A stretch of DNA of 64,000 nt. It comes from Bryum argenteum. Its lineage: Eukaryota > Streptophyta > Bryopsida > Bryales > Bryaceae. The position numbers and the translations under genes are program-made. A model generated the notes under the pieces. That model was not told the origin of the DNA. It worked only from the letters and a program-made list of their open reading frames with translations, and did no database searches. Positions within the stretch are counted from its first letter, which is position 1. Each line of letters starts with the position of its first letter. The stretch lies in the NCBI GenBank assembly GCA_037043015.1, contig CM073329.1, forward strand, positions 7,394,648-7,458,647, read 5' to 3'. Shown piece by piece: positions 22,993 through 34,047 of the stretch.

Positions 22993-23763
22993 ATGGGTCG
23001 GATGAAGCAAACGGCCATTGATGGGAGAGGGAAGCCGGGTGCAGCGTCAAAAGCGAAGTCATCACCGACGAAGTCTGCCAAATCGAAGGAGGTGGCTGGC
23101 TCGTCAACTTCTAAGAAGGTAGGGGTGAAGGCAGCAACGAACAGAAAAGCAGACAATGTTGTTGAGGACGAGGTCGATGAGATGGAGGAGGACTGCAATA
23201 GCGATGAAGATGAAGACCTCGACGTGGAAGTGATTGACCTTGACTCAGCTATGAAGAAGTGCAAACCTCCCCCTTCCCTGATTCTTGCCCATGAGTGGAC
23301 TGAGAAATACGGCTTGGAGGGTACTGGAGAGAACCCGAAGCGCTTCCCCAAAGGTCACAAAACTGCAGAAGAGATGGCCAAAGTATTTGGCAAGCGATCG
23401 GGAAAGAAGGGCCGTAACGGGTTTAGGTGGCAGGACGTTACGAATGCGGAGATTATGGCCAGAGTTCGGAAGCTGCACCCGATCATTTATTCGCATGATC
23501 CTCTACGCATACCCTCGCATTTGAAGGTCAAATTTGCAGAAGGGATAGTTCATGAAAACCAGCACGGAATTGGATCTGTCAACTGGGCAGCCTTTGCTCA
23601 AGTCGTGAACAACACTCAGCGCACTACGCGATCCAAAAGGACAGCCAAGCTCGAGTACATGAAGGAGCAAGGCCTGTCTCCCGTGACGAAGGATGAGTTG
23701 AAGAGCTTGAAGCTGGAGCCCGGAGAACTTAGAAGATTCGAGCCTGCTGATGGCGCTAAAAAG
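22993..23763 (+). CDS. Gene A exon 1: H3-tail-like N-terminus and conserved unknown domain
   Basis: The start ATG (22993) has G at -3 and +4 and gives MGRMKQTA, five of seven residues identical to the histone H3 start ARTKQTA. A Lys/Ser/Ala-rich basic tail follows to residue 52, then an acidic stretch (54-84) ending in VEVIDLD, a SUMO-interacting-like motif. Residues 92-210 form a domain I do not recognise (PPPSL... EKYGLEG... NAEIMARVRKLHPIIYSH). Element 2 encodes a recognisable relative (NADVRNRINRIYSIVYQH) at about 46512-46690. The exon ends in phase 0 at GT (23764). An upstream in-frame ATG at 22945 is possible but has no support from element 2. Confidence 0.7.
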
Positions 23764-23890
23764 GTAGGTTGAATATTTGTTCACCGTTTGTGTATGTTTA
23801 CAGTTTTGTAAATTATGTGAGAATTTCCGCTCTTACATGAACTGTGTGCTGCCTACCTAAAGTGTTGATGTTGGAGTTTTGTGGTGGCAG

Positions 23891-24711
23891 GATATGTCTG
23901 AAGTATGCGGGAGTCGCATTCCCACCAAGCAAGAAGATGACCTTGGTTTGCGTACTGCTGAAAGAATTGCTCGTATAGGGGAGATGATCAGCCTTTTGAC
24001 ACTGGAAATAGCGAAGTGTAAGAGTGCTCTGTCTTGCATAAGCTCAAGAAGCAAGGCTGCCAAGAACCAGCTTCAAGCAACGGAGGCTAATCGAGACGAG
24101 CTAGAGGAGCAACTTGCTAGTTTGGAGTCGGAATTACAAGATGATCCTTCTGCTAAAGTTGAGAAAATAGTTGTGGAGCGGCTGAGGAAAAAAAACAATG
24201 CAAAGATGGATGCTGCTGCTGAGGAATATCGTGCTGCAGTCTCGGAGTTGGGAGCTGGTCGAGAGCACTCTGAAGTCGAAGCAACGACAGCTTACTGCCT
24301 TCAACGATGAGGCGCAGCACTTAAAATTTGGAGGGCGCCCATCAGGGATGCAGCCGTGGCCTTTGTTTTATGCGCGCAAGATTCCTTTAGTTGGCCCTGT
24401 AGTCCACTTAGCAGTTACTGTTTGTAGTCTGTGTGCCTTCCCTTTCCCAAATTTTGACATTATTGTAGCAAACTGTAAGCACCTTTATCACCCTTGGTGT
24501 GCATTGACTGTTTTTGGCAAAGGGAGAGGGACAGCTTGTGTGGAGAGGATGTGCCAGGGATTTGTGCACCCCAATTGGCACACAAGCTTCGGGTGGGGTA
24601 TTCCATCAGAGGAGTTGCAACAGCGGGCAACACAGTTTGACTTACATGGCGAGGCTCTTCGATTGAAGCACGATCGTGAGAACTTGGCGTTGCAGAAGGA
24701 TGAGGCTTTGG
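23891..24711 (+). pseudogene. Gene A exon 2: coiled coil and RING/PHD-like zinc finger, one frameshift
   Basis: The first part (to about 24249) is a long coiled coil with heptad-like Leu/Ala spacing and an ESELQDDP break. The frame then changes at a GGG run near 24249, and the coil continues in another frame. A Cys/His cluster follows (24423-24580): CxxC, then CKHLYHPWC, then two more Cys before VHPNWHTSFGW. The same cluster is readable in element 2 at 47510-47690 (CVVC... LYHPWWC... HPNWYKSFGF). The pattern suggests a treble-clef RING or PHD fold, perhaps for chromatin reading or ubiquitin-ligase-like contacts. The donor is at 24712. Confidence 0.6.
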
Positions 24712-25524
24712 GTAAGTCTTCCATGTCACGTTTTGTCTTCAGTGGTAAAGTGAATACATACTGTAGAGCGTGTTAGGGTTTTGTGTATTTAGAGTACAAG
24801 TGATTGCGTTGTAATGTGATCAGTGTAGTGATTTGCACTCAAGTGCTGTGCTAGAGAGAAGGAAGTAATGGAAAATGTGTACTTTGGATTCATAGTGTGA
24901 ATACTTAGTACTTAAAAAGTACTGTTTGGTAGTTAGTAGCTGCCACTCTGAATACTTTGTTACTACAAAGTCTACAGAAGAGGATGTATAGTAGTACTCA
25001 GTTTGTGATTAAGTAGTCGAAAGCATGCTCAAGTACTTTTCCATAGTAGGTTTGGTACTTCACTGAAGTATAGTGTGGTACTTTAGATATGGCTTCAGTA
25101 TGCTCTTCATGGAAAATCTGTACTTTGGATTCATGCTAAGTACTTAAAAAGTATTGTTTGGCTGTTAGTAGCTGCCACTCTGAATACTTTGTTACTACAA
25201 AGTCTACCCAACAGGATGTATAGTAGTACTGAGTTTGTGATTAAGTAGTCAAAGGCATGCTAAAGTACTCTTCAATAGTAGGTTTGGTACTTCACTGAAG
25301 TACATTGTGGTACTTCACTGAAGTACACTGTGGTACTTCAGATATTTCTTCAGTATGCTAGTAGTTGTGTGGTACTACTGTGCCTTTCTTTAGGTACAGA
25401 GTTCAGTCATGGTAGTAAGTAGTATTCTTTTACACCATTATGTGTACATTATTAGGTATAAGTTGTACATCTATGAGTATACTAAGCGTGGGTTATGCTT
25501 ATTGGCTATGAATCCATGTGTCAG
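24712..25524. other. Gene A intron with dense GTAC motifs
   Basis: This proposed intron joins phase 1 exons: G at 24711 plus AT at 25525 rebuilds an Asp codon. It holds about 20 GTAC tetramers, many as AAGTAC, AGTACT or GGTACTTCACTGAAGTAC, and contains an internal duplication of about 230 bp. Confidence 0.55.
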
Positions 25525-26890
25525 ATGGACAAAGGGAGCCAATTAAGCGTTGTGGCGGAACTAGCAGGGCGACGGGACAAGAAATGCCTACACCAACAAC
25601 CCCGGTGGTCACCAGCTCGGCCATAGCTGTACAAGAAGTAATCGATTTTGGGGAAGGAACTGAGGGTCCAAAGACGCTCGAAGAAGTTGTCTCCCCAACG
25701 TCTTTGGCTTCACCCGAGCCGCTCACACACCCAATTCCTCAGGTAGCACCTCAGGTGCCCACACTCCCAGAAGCTCTATGTGCACCACAGCTCGGCACAC
25801 TCCCAAGATTTGCAGCTTTGCCACAGTTGCCCACACTCCCACGACCAGTGTCTGTCACTACAGTACCAAGAGAGTCGCAGAGGCGTTTGGTTGTTTCCAA
25901 TTATGCAGGTTTGTGCCCTTCAATATTAGTTTGTGGATTCTTAGTGCAGTATGTTTTCAGTCGTGATTGCTTGGCTGAAATGTGGCTGTGGTGTTAGGAT
26001 TGCTGAGAGGCATTCCTAAACAGGACTCTGCCTCCGATGAAGACACTGCATCGTCAAAACGAGATGATGGTGATGGCTCAGACTCGGAGGTGAATAGTGA
26101 CGATGAAGGAGGGGATTCACCCCCATCAGAACCTTTAGTAACCCCCCTCCAGGAGCCAAAGTCAGTTGCACTACTTTGCACTTCCCCAGAAGAGTCTCGC
26201 AACATTGTGGGAATTAACCCAAGTCCTACGTTGACCACCGATAATGAAGCGGTGCATGCATCTGGTGTTAAGTATTGCCAAGGAGGCTGAGAAGCATATT
26301 GAAGGAAGCAACCAAGCAGTTGGCCAGGTTGATGCTGGAAGCAACGGGCCAAACTTGATGGAAATCGAGCGGGGCTGCAACGATGAGGATGTCCGTGATA
26401 AAGACGGAGAACTAGCAGTCCCTGCAGCTGCAGCGGAGAAGGGACCTGACGTGGAGCTTGCTCCTGTTTCCAAGGGCGCATTGGCAAAGGAGGACAACCG
26501 CTCGGCAACGATTCCCATTGATCAGCCAATATCAGTTGGCCAACAGCATGACATCCAGCCCTCCGTGATGGAGAGTGAAGGAGGTTCCCCGCTGACAATG
26601 GAAATTGATCCAGCTCCTCGGCCCGCGGAAGGCAACGTTGCGAGCATCCGGGCGAAGGAGTCCGAGATCTTTGGTCATGTACCAAAAAAGAAGCGAAAGA
26701 TGAAATCCGTGAATGAGGTGGAGGAAGAAGGAAGGCCGCATTTGTAAGAAAACTTCAAAGCCGGATGTGGAGGAGGAAAACCCGGCTGTAACCAAGATGA
26801 AGTCGGTAAATGAGGTGGAGGAAGAAGGCCCGGCTGCAACCAAGAAAAGTTCAAAGCGGGTGAGGAAGGGGAAGGGTGATAAACGATAGC
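25525..26890 (+). pseudogene. Gene A exons 3-4: Pro-rich and acidic linker with NLS
   Basis: Exon 3 (25525-25908) is rich in Pro, Thr and Leu, with LPTLP/LPQLPTLP-like repeats. Exon 4 opens at 25998 in matching phase with an acidic Ser/Asp/Glu stretch. The frame then shifts near 26275 and continues with VPKKKRKMK, a classical SV40-type nuclear localisation signal (26679-26702). The unit KMKSVNEVEEEG occurs twice (about 26696 and 26798), showing a local duplication, and a frameshift lies between the repeats. The tail KKSSKRVRKGKGDKR is strongly basic and ends at TAG 26887-26889. Low-complexity content means homology tests will be weak here. Confidence 0.5.
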
Positions 26891-27029
26891 ACTACTTTGT
26901 ATGTATGAATTACAAGTAGATAGTTGTAGAATGTGGTAATTGTATATTGTGATAAGTTTGGAACTTATCATTGGTTTTGCATATATATATATTTGAACTA
27001 CAGTTCATTTTTTGTTCTGCTAATCGCAG

Positions 27030-28052
27030 ATAACAAACAATGATGAATCCAAAAATACTAGTAGATCTGAAATGGTTGTTATCGATAATGAGAAAGAAAG
27101 CAGCCGTAACTGCCCCGGCAAGGATTATCCAGTGGATGTGGCAGCTTCCTCCAACATGGATTCCGCATATGGAGCTGACGGTGTCTTGCAGGGTGTTGAT
27201 GGTAGTGAGAATTCAGAGGTATGATTTCTATACCCTTTACACCTTGTTTGTTACACCTTGAATTTGATCTGGGCAGAATGGCTTCACTTTATATGATGTT
27301 TGTTTTGAAGGTGTGCGAGTACAAGCACTGTGAATCCGGTGAAGGGTCATTTGCATGTCGGAGCAAACAGAGTCGTGGGATCATCGGGATGATTGATTAT
27401 TTGTGGAGGACATGTCCCAAGGAAATTTATCTTGAATGCTACATCACTTGTGTCGTGTCGTGGTAGTTGTAGAAACATGCTTGTTCAAAAAGGTCTGAGT
27501 TTGAATTTGGATTTGTTCTGGACTAATGGTAGGGGCTGGGGACTTAAGACATTGGACGCTATTGAAAAAGGTCAATTTGTTGTTGAATATCATGGTGAAA
27601 TATGTACACACGCAGAAACCATGAGGAGGGCGGCAGTGCAACCAAGCTTGGACGTTGACTACAGAGCAGATGCGGCCAACAACGACAAGACATCGTTAAG
27701 TCTAGACCCACTTTTGTATGGTAACGTTTCCCGTTTTTTGAATCACAGGTGTGTGGATGCTAATCTGGTGGACATGCCGGTAAAGACTGATCATAGTGAT
27801 CCACAACTATATTATGTAGCCCTTTTTGCAATCAGAAACATCGAGCCGTATGAGGAGCTCACGTGGGTAAGGCTTCTAATCACAAGTTTAAGGTTTCCTT
27901 CACTTTTTTTCTTTCATGATTGTATTAGGGGCTGATTGTAATGTGGGCTCTTTGCCTTGCAGGACTATAGAACATCATTCCAGGATAACAACACTGGAGC
28001 ATGCCTTTGCGGTAGTTTCAATTGTCGATACCCCCAAGGCATGGATTACTAA
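27030..28052 (+). pseudogene. Gene A SET module, element 1 (SUVR/SUV39-like)
   Basis: A pre-SET start is visible as CPGKDYPVDV (27030-27218 exon), then a Cys cluster (CEYKHC). CGGHVPRKFI aligns with the GH..RKFI segment of plant SUVR proteins, and SCRGSCRNMLVQKGL with the last pre-SET cysteines. The SET core has RGWGL, VVEYHGE, GNVSRFLNHRC, ANL and EELTWDY. The post-SET CLCGSFNCR lies in the last exon, joined across a phase 0 intron (27867-27962). A TGA sits just before the CGGH frame (27390-27392), and two small indels near 27431 and 27460 scramble two pre-SET cysteines. The SET core itself is open. Family members transfer methyl groups to H3K9; activity of this copy is doubtful. Confidence 0.75.
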
Positions 28053-29005
28053 CGGTAGATAGTGTACATATTATGACCATGGTAGATAGTGTACATATTA
28101 TGACCAGACTTGATACTCAAACATTGTACATAGCATAACCAGACTTCGCTTATCAAACATCTTACTTCTCTTCCCCTTCAGCATGGAAGTTTAATGAAAT
28201 CCTTTACATATCTCATGCACTTGGCTTTATCAGCTTCTCATGACCAAATTCTCGTTGATGTTCGATTCTTACCCATTGAGGAACATCACAGTTATGTCCT
28301 CTTACTTTGTGCGTGAAAGCAAGTGGAATGTGTAGTACTCTAGGTACACAGGCAGTACTCATACTTAGGTAGTCGCGACATCACATTGAGAAACATCACA
28401 GTTATGTCCTCTCACTTTGTGCGTGGCAAGTGGAATGTGTAGTACTCTAGGTACACAATGAGTACTTGTGGGTAGTCGCGAATACTATAAAAGTACATGT
28501 AGACTACTAATGTACTCGTGGGTTCATTATGAATACTAGCAGTACAAATGACTTAGATAGTTGAAGGTCTTGGTTGAAGGACTTAAAAACTTCAATACGG
28601 GTGCCAGAGAATTTTCTCATTGCCTTAAAATGCGTCACAAGACTACGGAAGTACAACAAACAGGGGAGTGACAATTACCACAATTACACTTGCAAGAGTA
28701 CAGACTCAAGAGACTTTAGATATGACAAAGTTGGAAACTCAAATGAGTTCAGCCAAGTGAAAATTGGGTATTCAAAATACCAGTAGTGTACATGATGTAT
28801 ACAAATCTGTACTCAGAGTACTCGGACAGTACGTTAACAAGCTGCTGAGCAAGGTAGTCTTTCACCTAAGGCCTTGAATCATCTGTTGCCCACCACACTG
28901 ACAAGCTTTGCTCAATCATTTCCCGGGTTTCCGCTGTCATTTTATAAACTGATGTGTTGCCCCTAACAGTGTGTTGTGCAAGTATCATTGGAAACTTGAT
29001 GACCT
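28053..29005. other. Intergenic region between convergent genes A and B, element 1
   Basis: No coding sequence is convincing. A block around 28260-28340 (ACCCATTGAGGAACATCACA...GTGCGTG) is partly repeated at 28380-28450. GTAC motifs are frequent (28330-28830). Short ORFs such as 28574-28786 have no support. Confidence 0.5.
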
Positions 29006-32000
29006 TTAACAAGATGAGGACGAATATGTCTTTGGAAGAGATTTGTCAAGCAAAACAAATGTGTTAGAGCCTCTCCCGTACTTTTGGTAGTACATGCCAA
29101 CTATGGCTTCATCACCTACATCAAACTCCTCTCCCCAGGGGCACAAAAAGTCTTGTTGGAGCTCAAACTTAGGTTTAATACATTGAAGGACATAAAAGTC
29201 TACGCCTTCATCGTTACCCTCAGGAGCTGGAATCATGAAATTGTCCCCAATTTGGACAAGACTTGAGTTGTCGGCTTCCACACCACCATGTACCCAACTC
29301 TCTGGTTCATCATGAGATTCGATTTGCTCCTGTACTGCTGCCACGTTGAATGGTCTTAGACGCACAACCCTCCGATCCGGGACATGCGATTGTTGCTCTC
29401 AACTCACCCACTCCTGATTGATGCAAGGGGCACAAAAACACGACAAATCGCGAACCATCAAAAGGGTGGAGTCAGTCAGGGAACATCCAAAAATGCTATG
29501 AAATTGACGAGATCCAAGAATCGTTCTGCACTTCCACTCGTTTGATCTGTCCACCTCCTCCGGGCCAATGTGCCAAAATACACGAGATATTGGCACTTCA
29601 TTCCTCACATCAGATGAACCAATAACACGGTGGGAAAACTTGGCCTTTAAAAACTCCACACACCTTTGGTGTGCATTAGTGGTCGTCTTCCGGATGTTGA
29701 ATTTGATGCTGACGCAAAGCCCTCTTTACAACTGCTCCAGCCCCGTCCCACTCTCCTGCATCAAAAGTACTCATTAGATATCAAAAGTACAAAAAGTACC
29801 TAACATGTACTCAGAATACTTGAAGAACACCCAGTGCCAAACCCCCTTTCAAGGTAACCAGATGAGCTAAACGGATGAGCAAAAACACGCTGGAGAGACA
29901 CACCGTACATAAGTCATTGACATGAACAAAGATATAACTAATGACACTTAATCATCAAGAATTACTCTCCTGCATCAGATGTACTCATCAGGTACTCAAA
30001 GTATAAAAGTATAGTTTCTATACTCAGAGCACTCGAAGTACACCCTATTGCCACAGAGCCTTTGATCCGAATGAGCAACTACACGATGGAACACTAGATA
30101 TGAACAAATAAAAAATGAATGACTGTCAATCATCAAGTATTAAAAGAAGGAACACTCTAAGAATGGGAGAGATACCTTTTCCATGACCACTGCCGAAAAA
30201 ATTCCATCGCATTTGGCAGCCTGTAAGACCCGGGTACCGCGCCACGAAGTACATTGCCCGAGACCCTTTAAATTGTGAAGAGCACCCGTCACTGTACACC
30301 CAATGCTCATGTGGCCTATACCCTGCAGCCACCAACCAATCCCAGTGCAAAAGGAGACAATATTGGACAAACAATGAATCGTGTTTTTGTCATCATTTGA
30401 TGTAATAGTGAGTGTGCTTTACTATGCCACCATCCTCACCTAATTTGTTGGCGGCAACTTAAAGAAAGTAATGTGCACAAGAATGGATATTGAATTACTA
30501 AACCAAGTGCATCGATTGAACCTCATTTTGTATAGCAAAGGTGTAATTCTCGGCAAAGTCTATGTGAGAAATCAAAACACCGGGAGGCACATTCTCCATC
30601 ATTTTTCTGCACTCACCATCTTGCCAATTTGCAATGAAATTATGAGTCACAAATGATTGCACCTTCTTTCTAAAATACAAAACAAAGTCACACTGGGATG
30701 TTTCCTTGAACACCTCATGTATGCGTTTTTTCTCATAGCCAGTGTCTTCATGAACTCCCACTACCTTCATTTCAAAGCATCTCCATTTTACCAACAGGTT
30801 AGTAGCAAGAGACAATTCTTGGGGACAAAACATCACCTTTGAAACACCACAAGAGTTGCACTCTCCCATTAAACATGCAAGTTTATGCCACTTATCGAGG
30901 TCATCCTTTGGACAAACACATGCATGCCAAAGCGCTGAGATGCAATCATATGTGACAGTCGTTGCACAACAACCATCACTACCTAAACCGCAAACCTCAC
31001 AAGCACATGTGCATCCTATGTGACAATGATTACCCTTAGAAGTATCCCTAAAGGTATTCAAAGCTTCCCTTAACAAGTCCATTTCAACATGATTTACACA
31101 ACAACAACTATTACGGTCTTTCAAGGTCTTTACATACCAAGGCTTCAAATATTCAAAACGCACGCTTTATACGGCACTCAGGATGCGCTTCTCTAAACGC
31201 TTGAAACAATTGGGCCTACCAGATCACACAACATTGGCAGTCTTAGTACATCACGCAGTACTTTGAGTACCGTCAAGAGTGTAAATGAACTACAAATATA
31301 CATTAAGTACACCATTGCAATGACAAGGTCGGTCTAAAAGCGATGGAAGGGGTACTCGAGAATATCATATTTGGATAGATGTGTTCCAAACACAAGACAA
31401 TAGAGTACTCAAACATTAACTACTACTACTTCTTTAGTACAGTTATACTAAATATCATACCTACTCTACCCAAGACACTTTCGACCCATGAAATTCTGTA
31501 CACAAACTCTGACCGGTTGTACCTAAAGCACACATGAATGACCCAAAGCTACTTAATGACTACCAAGTCTGTACTCATATTACTATTTTCATACCTCAAA
31601 GTAATTAAAAGTACTAAGTTGTAGTCATACAAGTTTCCAACTACAAAGCACTACCTTATATGACTGAGAGTACAGTGACATCTATCACGAATATTGCAGA
31701 GCCTCAATAACTATTTTCACAACTACAACATATGTACTACTAAGCTTGTTAAAATTCGTTTGTAAAGAAAATTACTACCACAGTGTACCTTCAATACCAC
31801 TTAGCCACGATCTTCATACATCGGCACACACACATGGGCACTTGCAACTGTTTAAAGTGAAGGAGCCAACAAAATTGAGCAGTTGTAATTTGGGAGGGAT
31901 AGAATTGCGACTCACCTGGGTATCTGTGAGATAGTGAGTAGCATGCACAACATACTCACTCCTCCCTAATCGTTTCCGAGTCACATCCTTCTTATTCGGT

Positions 32001-33157
32001 GAGACACGAGATCTTCCATGCCACCATGCACGCACCGTTTCTTTCACATATTCTGACAACCCCGCACGCTTTTTCCGCTCCAGTAGCTTGTATTGTGCCT
32101 GCACATCATTACAACCACTTCTCCTCTCTACAGCATTCATGATATTCCGAGGATGCACCTGCACAACCACAACAAATTCCATCAAAGACGTTTTCTGATG
32201 ATGCACATGTTCAACATCCCAAATCCTTGTCACTACACATTTTACAAACCACCCTACACAACAGTTGTAGACATGGACAGCAAATAGACATGATCATATG
32301 ATACCATTGCAACCCTACCACTGACCTTCAAAGATTCAACAAAGAGTTTGAGGCCTCATGGAGGCTGACGGTGTGAATATGCGATCAAACGTAACTATAA
32401 TGCTGTAATGGGCACAATAAATCGATTACAACAATTATTCAAAGGCAGCTTTAGCCACCAGAAACCCGTCCCCACCGCCTCTCGTAACGCACGTATACAA
32501 GCGATCAATTCGGTAACTCACCTTATAATTTGCTCGAGTCTCCTATAATAGGACCTTAAAACCCTAAGAAGAAATCCTAAGTTGAAGACGGGATAGAAAT
32601 TGGAAAGCAACGCACTGCAGCACCCTCGACGATCTCTCGAGTTCCTTCAATGCCGTCACCACGTTGCGTCCGAGAGAACCCCTTCCTCGCCAAAAATTCC
32701 TTAGAATGTGCGCCCTTCACCGCCCGTAGTTCGTTCGGTAACTCTTCGAGGAAAGTGTGTATGGATCTTGCTTGAAGGCCGTGGGTAATAGGACGGCAAA
32801 GAGAGGCCAAATTGTGTCGTGATTCAATATCTTTTCAATGATCGTCCTCCTACAGCTCGGGGTCTTGCACTCCTGTAGCTCCTCCACAATACAACGAGCT
32901 AATTTGTTCGACTTCCTACTACTTGTGCGGTCAGGCATTGCACTAGTTTCAATCGAACCCTCCACAGAACACCGAAGTGTTTGTACATTCTCCGCAGATG
33001 CCGCTAGCCTCGCTCTGTACGCCTGCATTCGTAGTCGAGATTGTTCTGCGTGCACCTGCCGTCGAAGTTCAGCCGCTGCTGCAGCTGGAGCTCGAACTTG
33101 TGGACCAGGTCGAATAACGCCATGCCGAGTACGCTCCCGATTGGCCTGATTACCCAT
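29006..33157 (-). pseudogene. Element 1 gene B: DDE-type transposase-like protein (broken)
   Basis: Exons run from 33157 (MGN start) through about 32570, 32233-31916, about 31200-30500, about 30420-30176 and 29755-29006. The motif order matches gene B of element 2: a Pro/Arg-rich N-terminus (GVIRPGPQ), RVSPNKKDVTRKRLG, a Cys cluster (CCCVNHVEMDLLREAL), HIDFAENYTF with the first Asp, QNEVQSMHL, WVYSDGCSSQFKG with the second Asp, FFGSGHGKG|EWDGAGAVVKRAL across an intron (29756-30175), and the C-terminal block RDLSCFCAPC and IGDNFMIPA. Frameshifts or stops lie near 32730, 31165, 30400 and 29690. HIDFAENY...SDG...HGKG..DG is, in my memory, typical of a widespread uncharacterised transposase-like family in animals; I infer an RNase H-fold transposase. 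Confidence 0.7.
32570..33157 (-). pseudogene. Gene B N-terminal exon, element 1
   Basis: The start MGNQANRERTR matches MGNARTQQRR of element 2, which fixes the start. An Arg/Ala/Gln-rich helix follows (RRQVHAEQSRLRMQAYRARL), then KLARCIVEELQ aligned with KIVQFIIEEFQ. The frame shifts near 32730 and the following segment aligns with SYRTELESLKIPTSKEKL of element 2. This part is probably a DNA-binding or dimerisation region. Confidence 0.55.
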
Positions 33158-34047
33158 CACCACAAACCCCACCTAAACCAACGCGAACGTCACGAATGTT
33201 CAGCTCAATTCTCAGAGATGCTGAAGCAGGTAACCCTAATCCAACGCGAACGTCTAAATTGACCAGAAAAGAAGCTAAATCGTAGAAACACCACACTCTC
33301 ATCCTTCCAGGAGATCTCCGTGTCAAGCGGAGCAAGACGACGTGCCCCATACATTGGATCCTTTCTAAATGCGGTTGAAGTTATTGTAAAGCCTGCAAGA
33401 GAAAGTGGAGGAAGCCTAATCCCGGAAACGCCGAAGGAGAAAGCCAGGAATTGCGCCTCCAGCTCCCACGAATCTTACTAAAATCGGAACGCTTAAGTAC
33501 TCGTAGTACTCCCAGTGTACTCATTCATGATTTTCCCGCACTTCCTGCGCATGGACCTTGGCGCCAAAAAATGGCTCGTCTTAAACCTACCAGACTATAG
33601 ATCAGTCTTCTCTATCCGATTGCAAAAAAAAAAATCAAATTTCATTTATTTTTGACTGAATTAAACCATGTCAATGGTTTTGCACCTTGACCGCTAAAAA
33701 TAGCAAGGAAAATTTGAGTTTTTTGGAGGTTTCTATGCACCATGAGAAGCCTTACACTATGCCCTTTCTATCCATATAATTTTTTGAGTACTTTGCAACT
33801 TAATTTTATCAAAAAGTGAGTACTTTGTGTGATTTTTACACACTGCGACGAAGTACCCTATACACCCCAAAGTGCAAATAAAGGAATGTTCCACCTATTT
33901 TTAGATAAAGTGATCAATAGATTTGGAATATTCATAATGTCTTCTACCATAATCTACAAAAACTTTAGTACTTCGGGAGGTGGAGGAATCCAAAAACGGC
34001 CTTTGAACATGCAAGTTCACAGTCACTTGGGACGGTAACGTACTTTT

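Larger units (their letters stand above)
22993..28052 (+). pseudogene. Element 1 gene A: histone-methyltransferase-like protein (several frameshifts)
   Basis: Proposed exons are 22993-23763, 23891-24711, 25525-25908, 25998-about 26890, 27030-27218, 27311-27866 and 27963-28052, with GT-AG borders and matching phase where checked. The domain order is an H3-tail-like N-terminus, an acidic stretch, a conserved unknown domain, a coiled coil, a RING/PHD-like zinc finger, a Pro-rich and acidic linker, an NLS (PKKKRK, 26682-26699), then pre-SET, SET and post-SET. Apparent single-base lesions lie near 24249, 26275, 26735, 27391, 27431 and 27460, so the full protein cannot be read as it stands. By family, SET proteins of this type methylate histone lysines, usually H3K9, using S-adenosylmethionine. 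Element 2 carries a diverged copy in the same place, which argues that this is element cargo rather than a captured host fragment. Confidence 0.75.
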
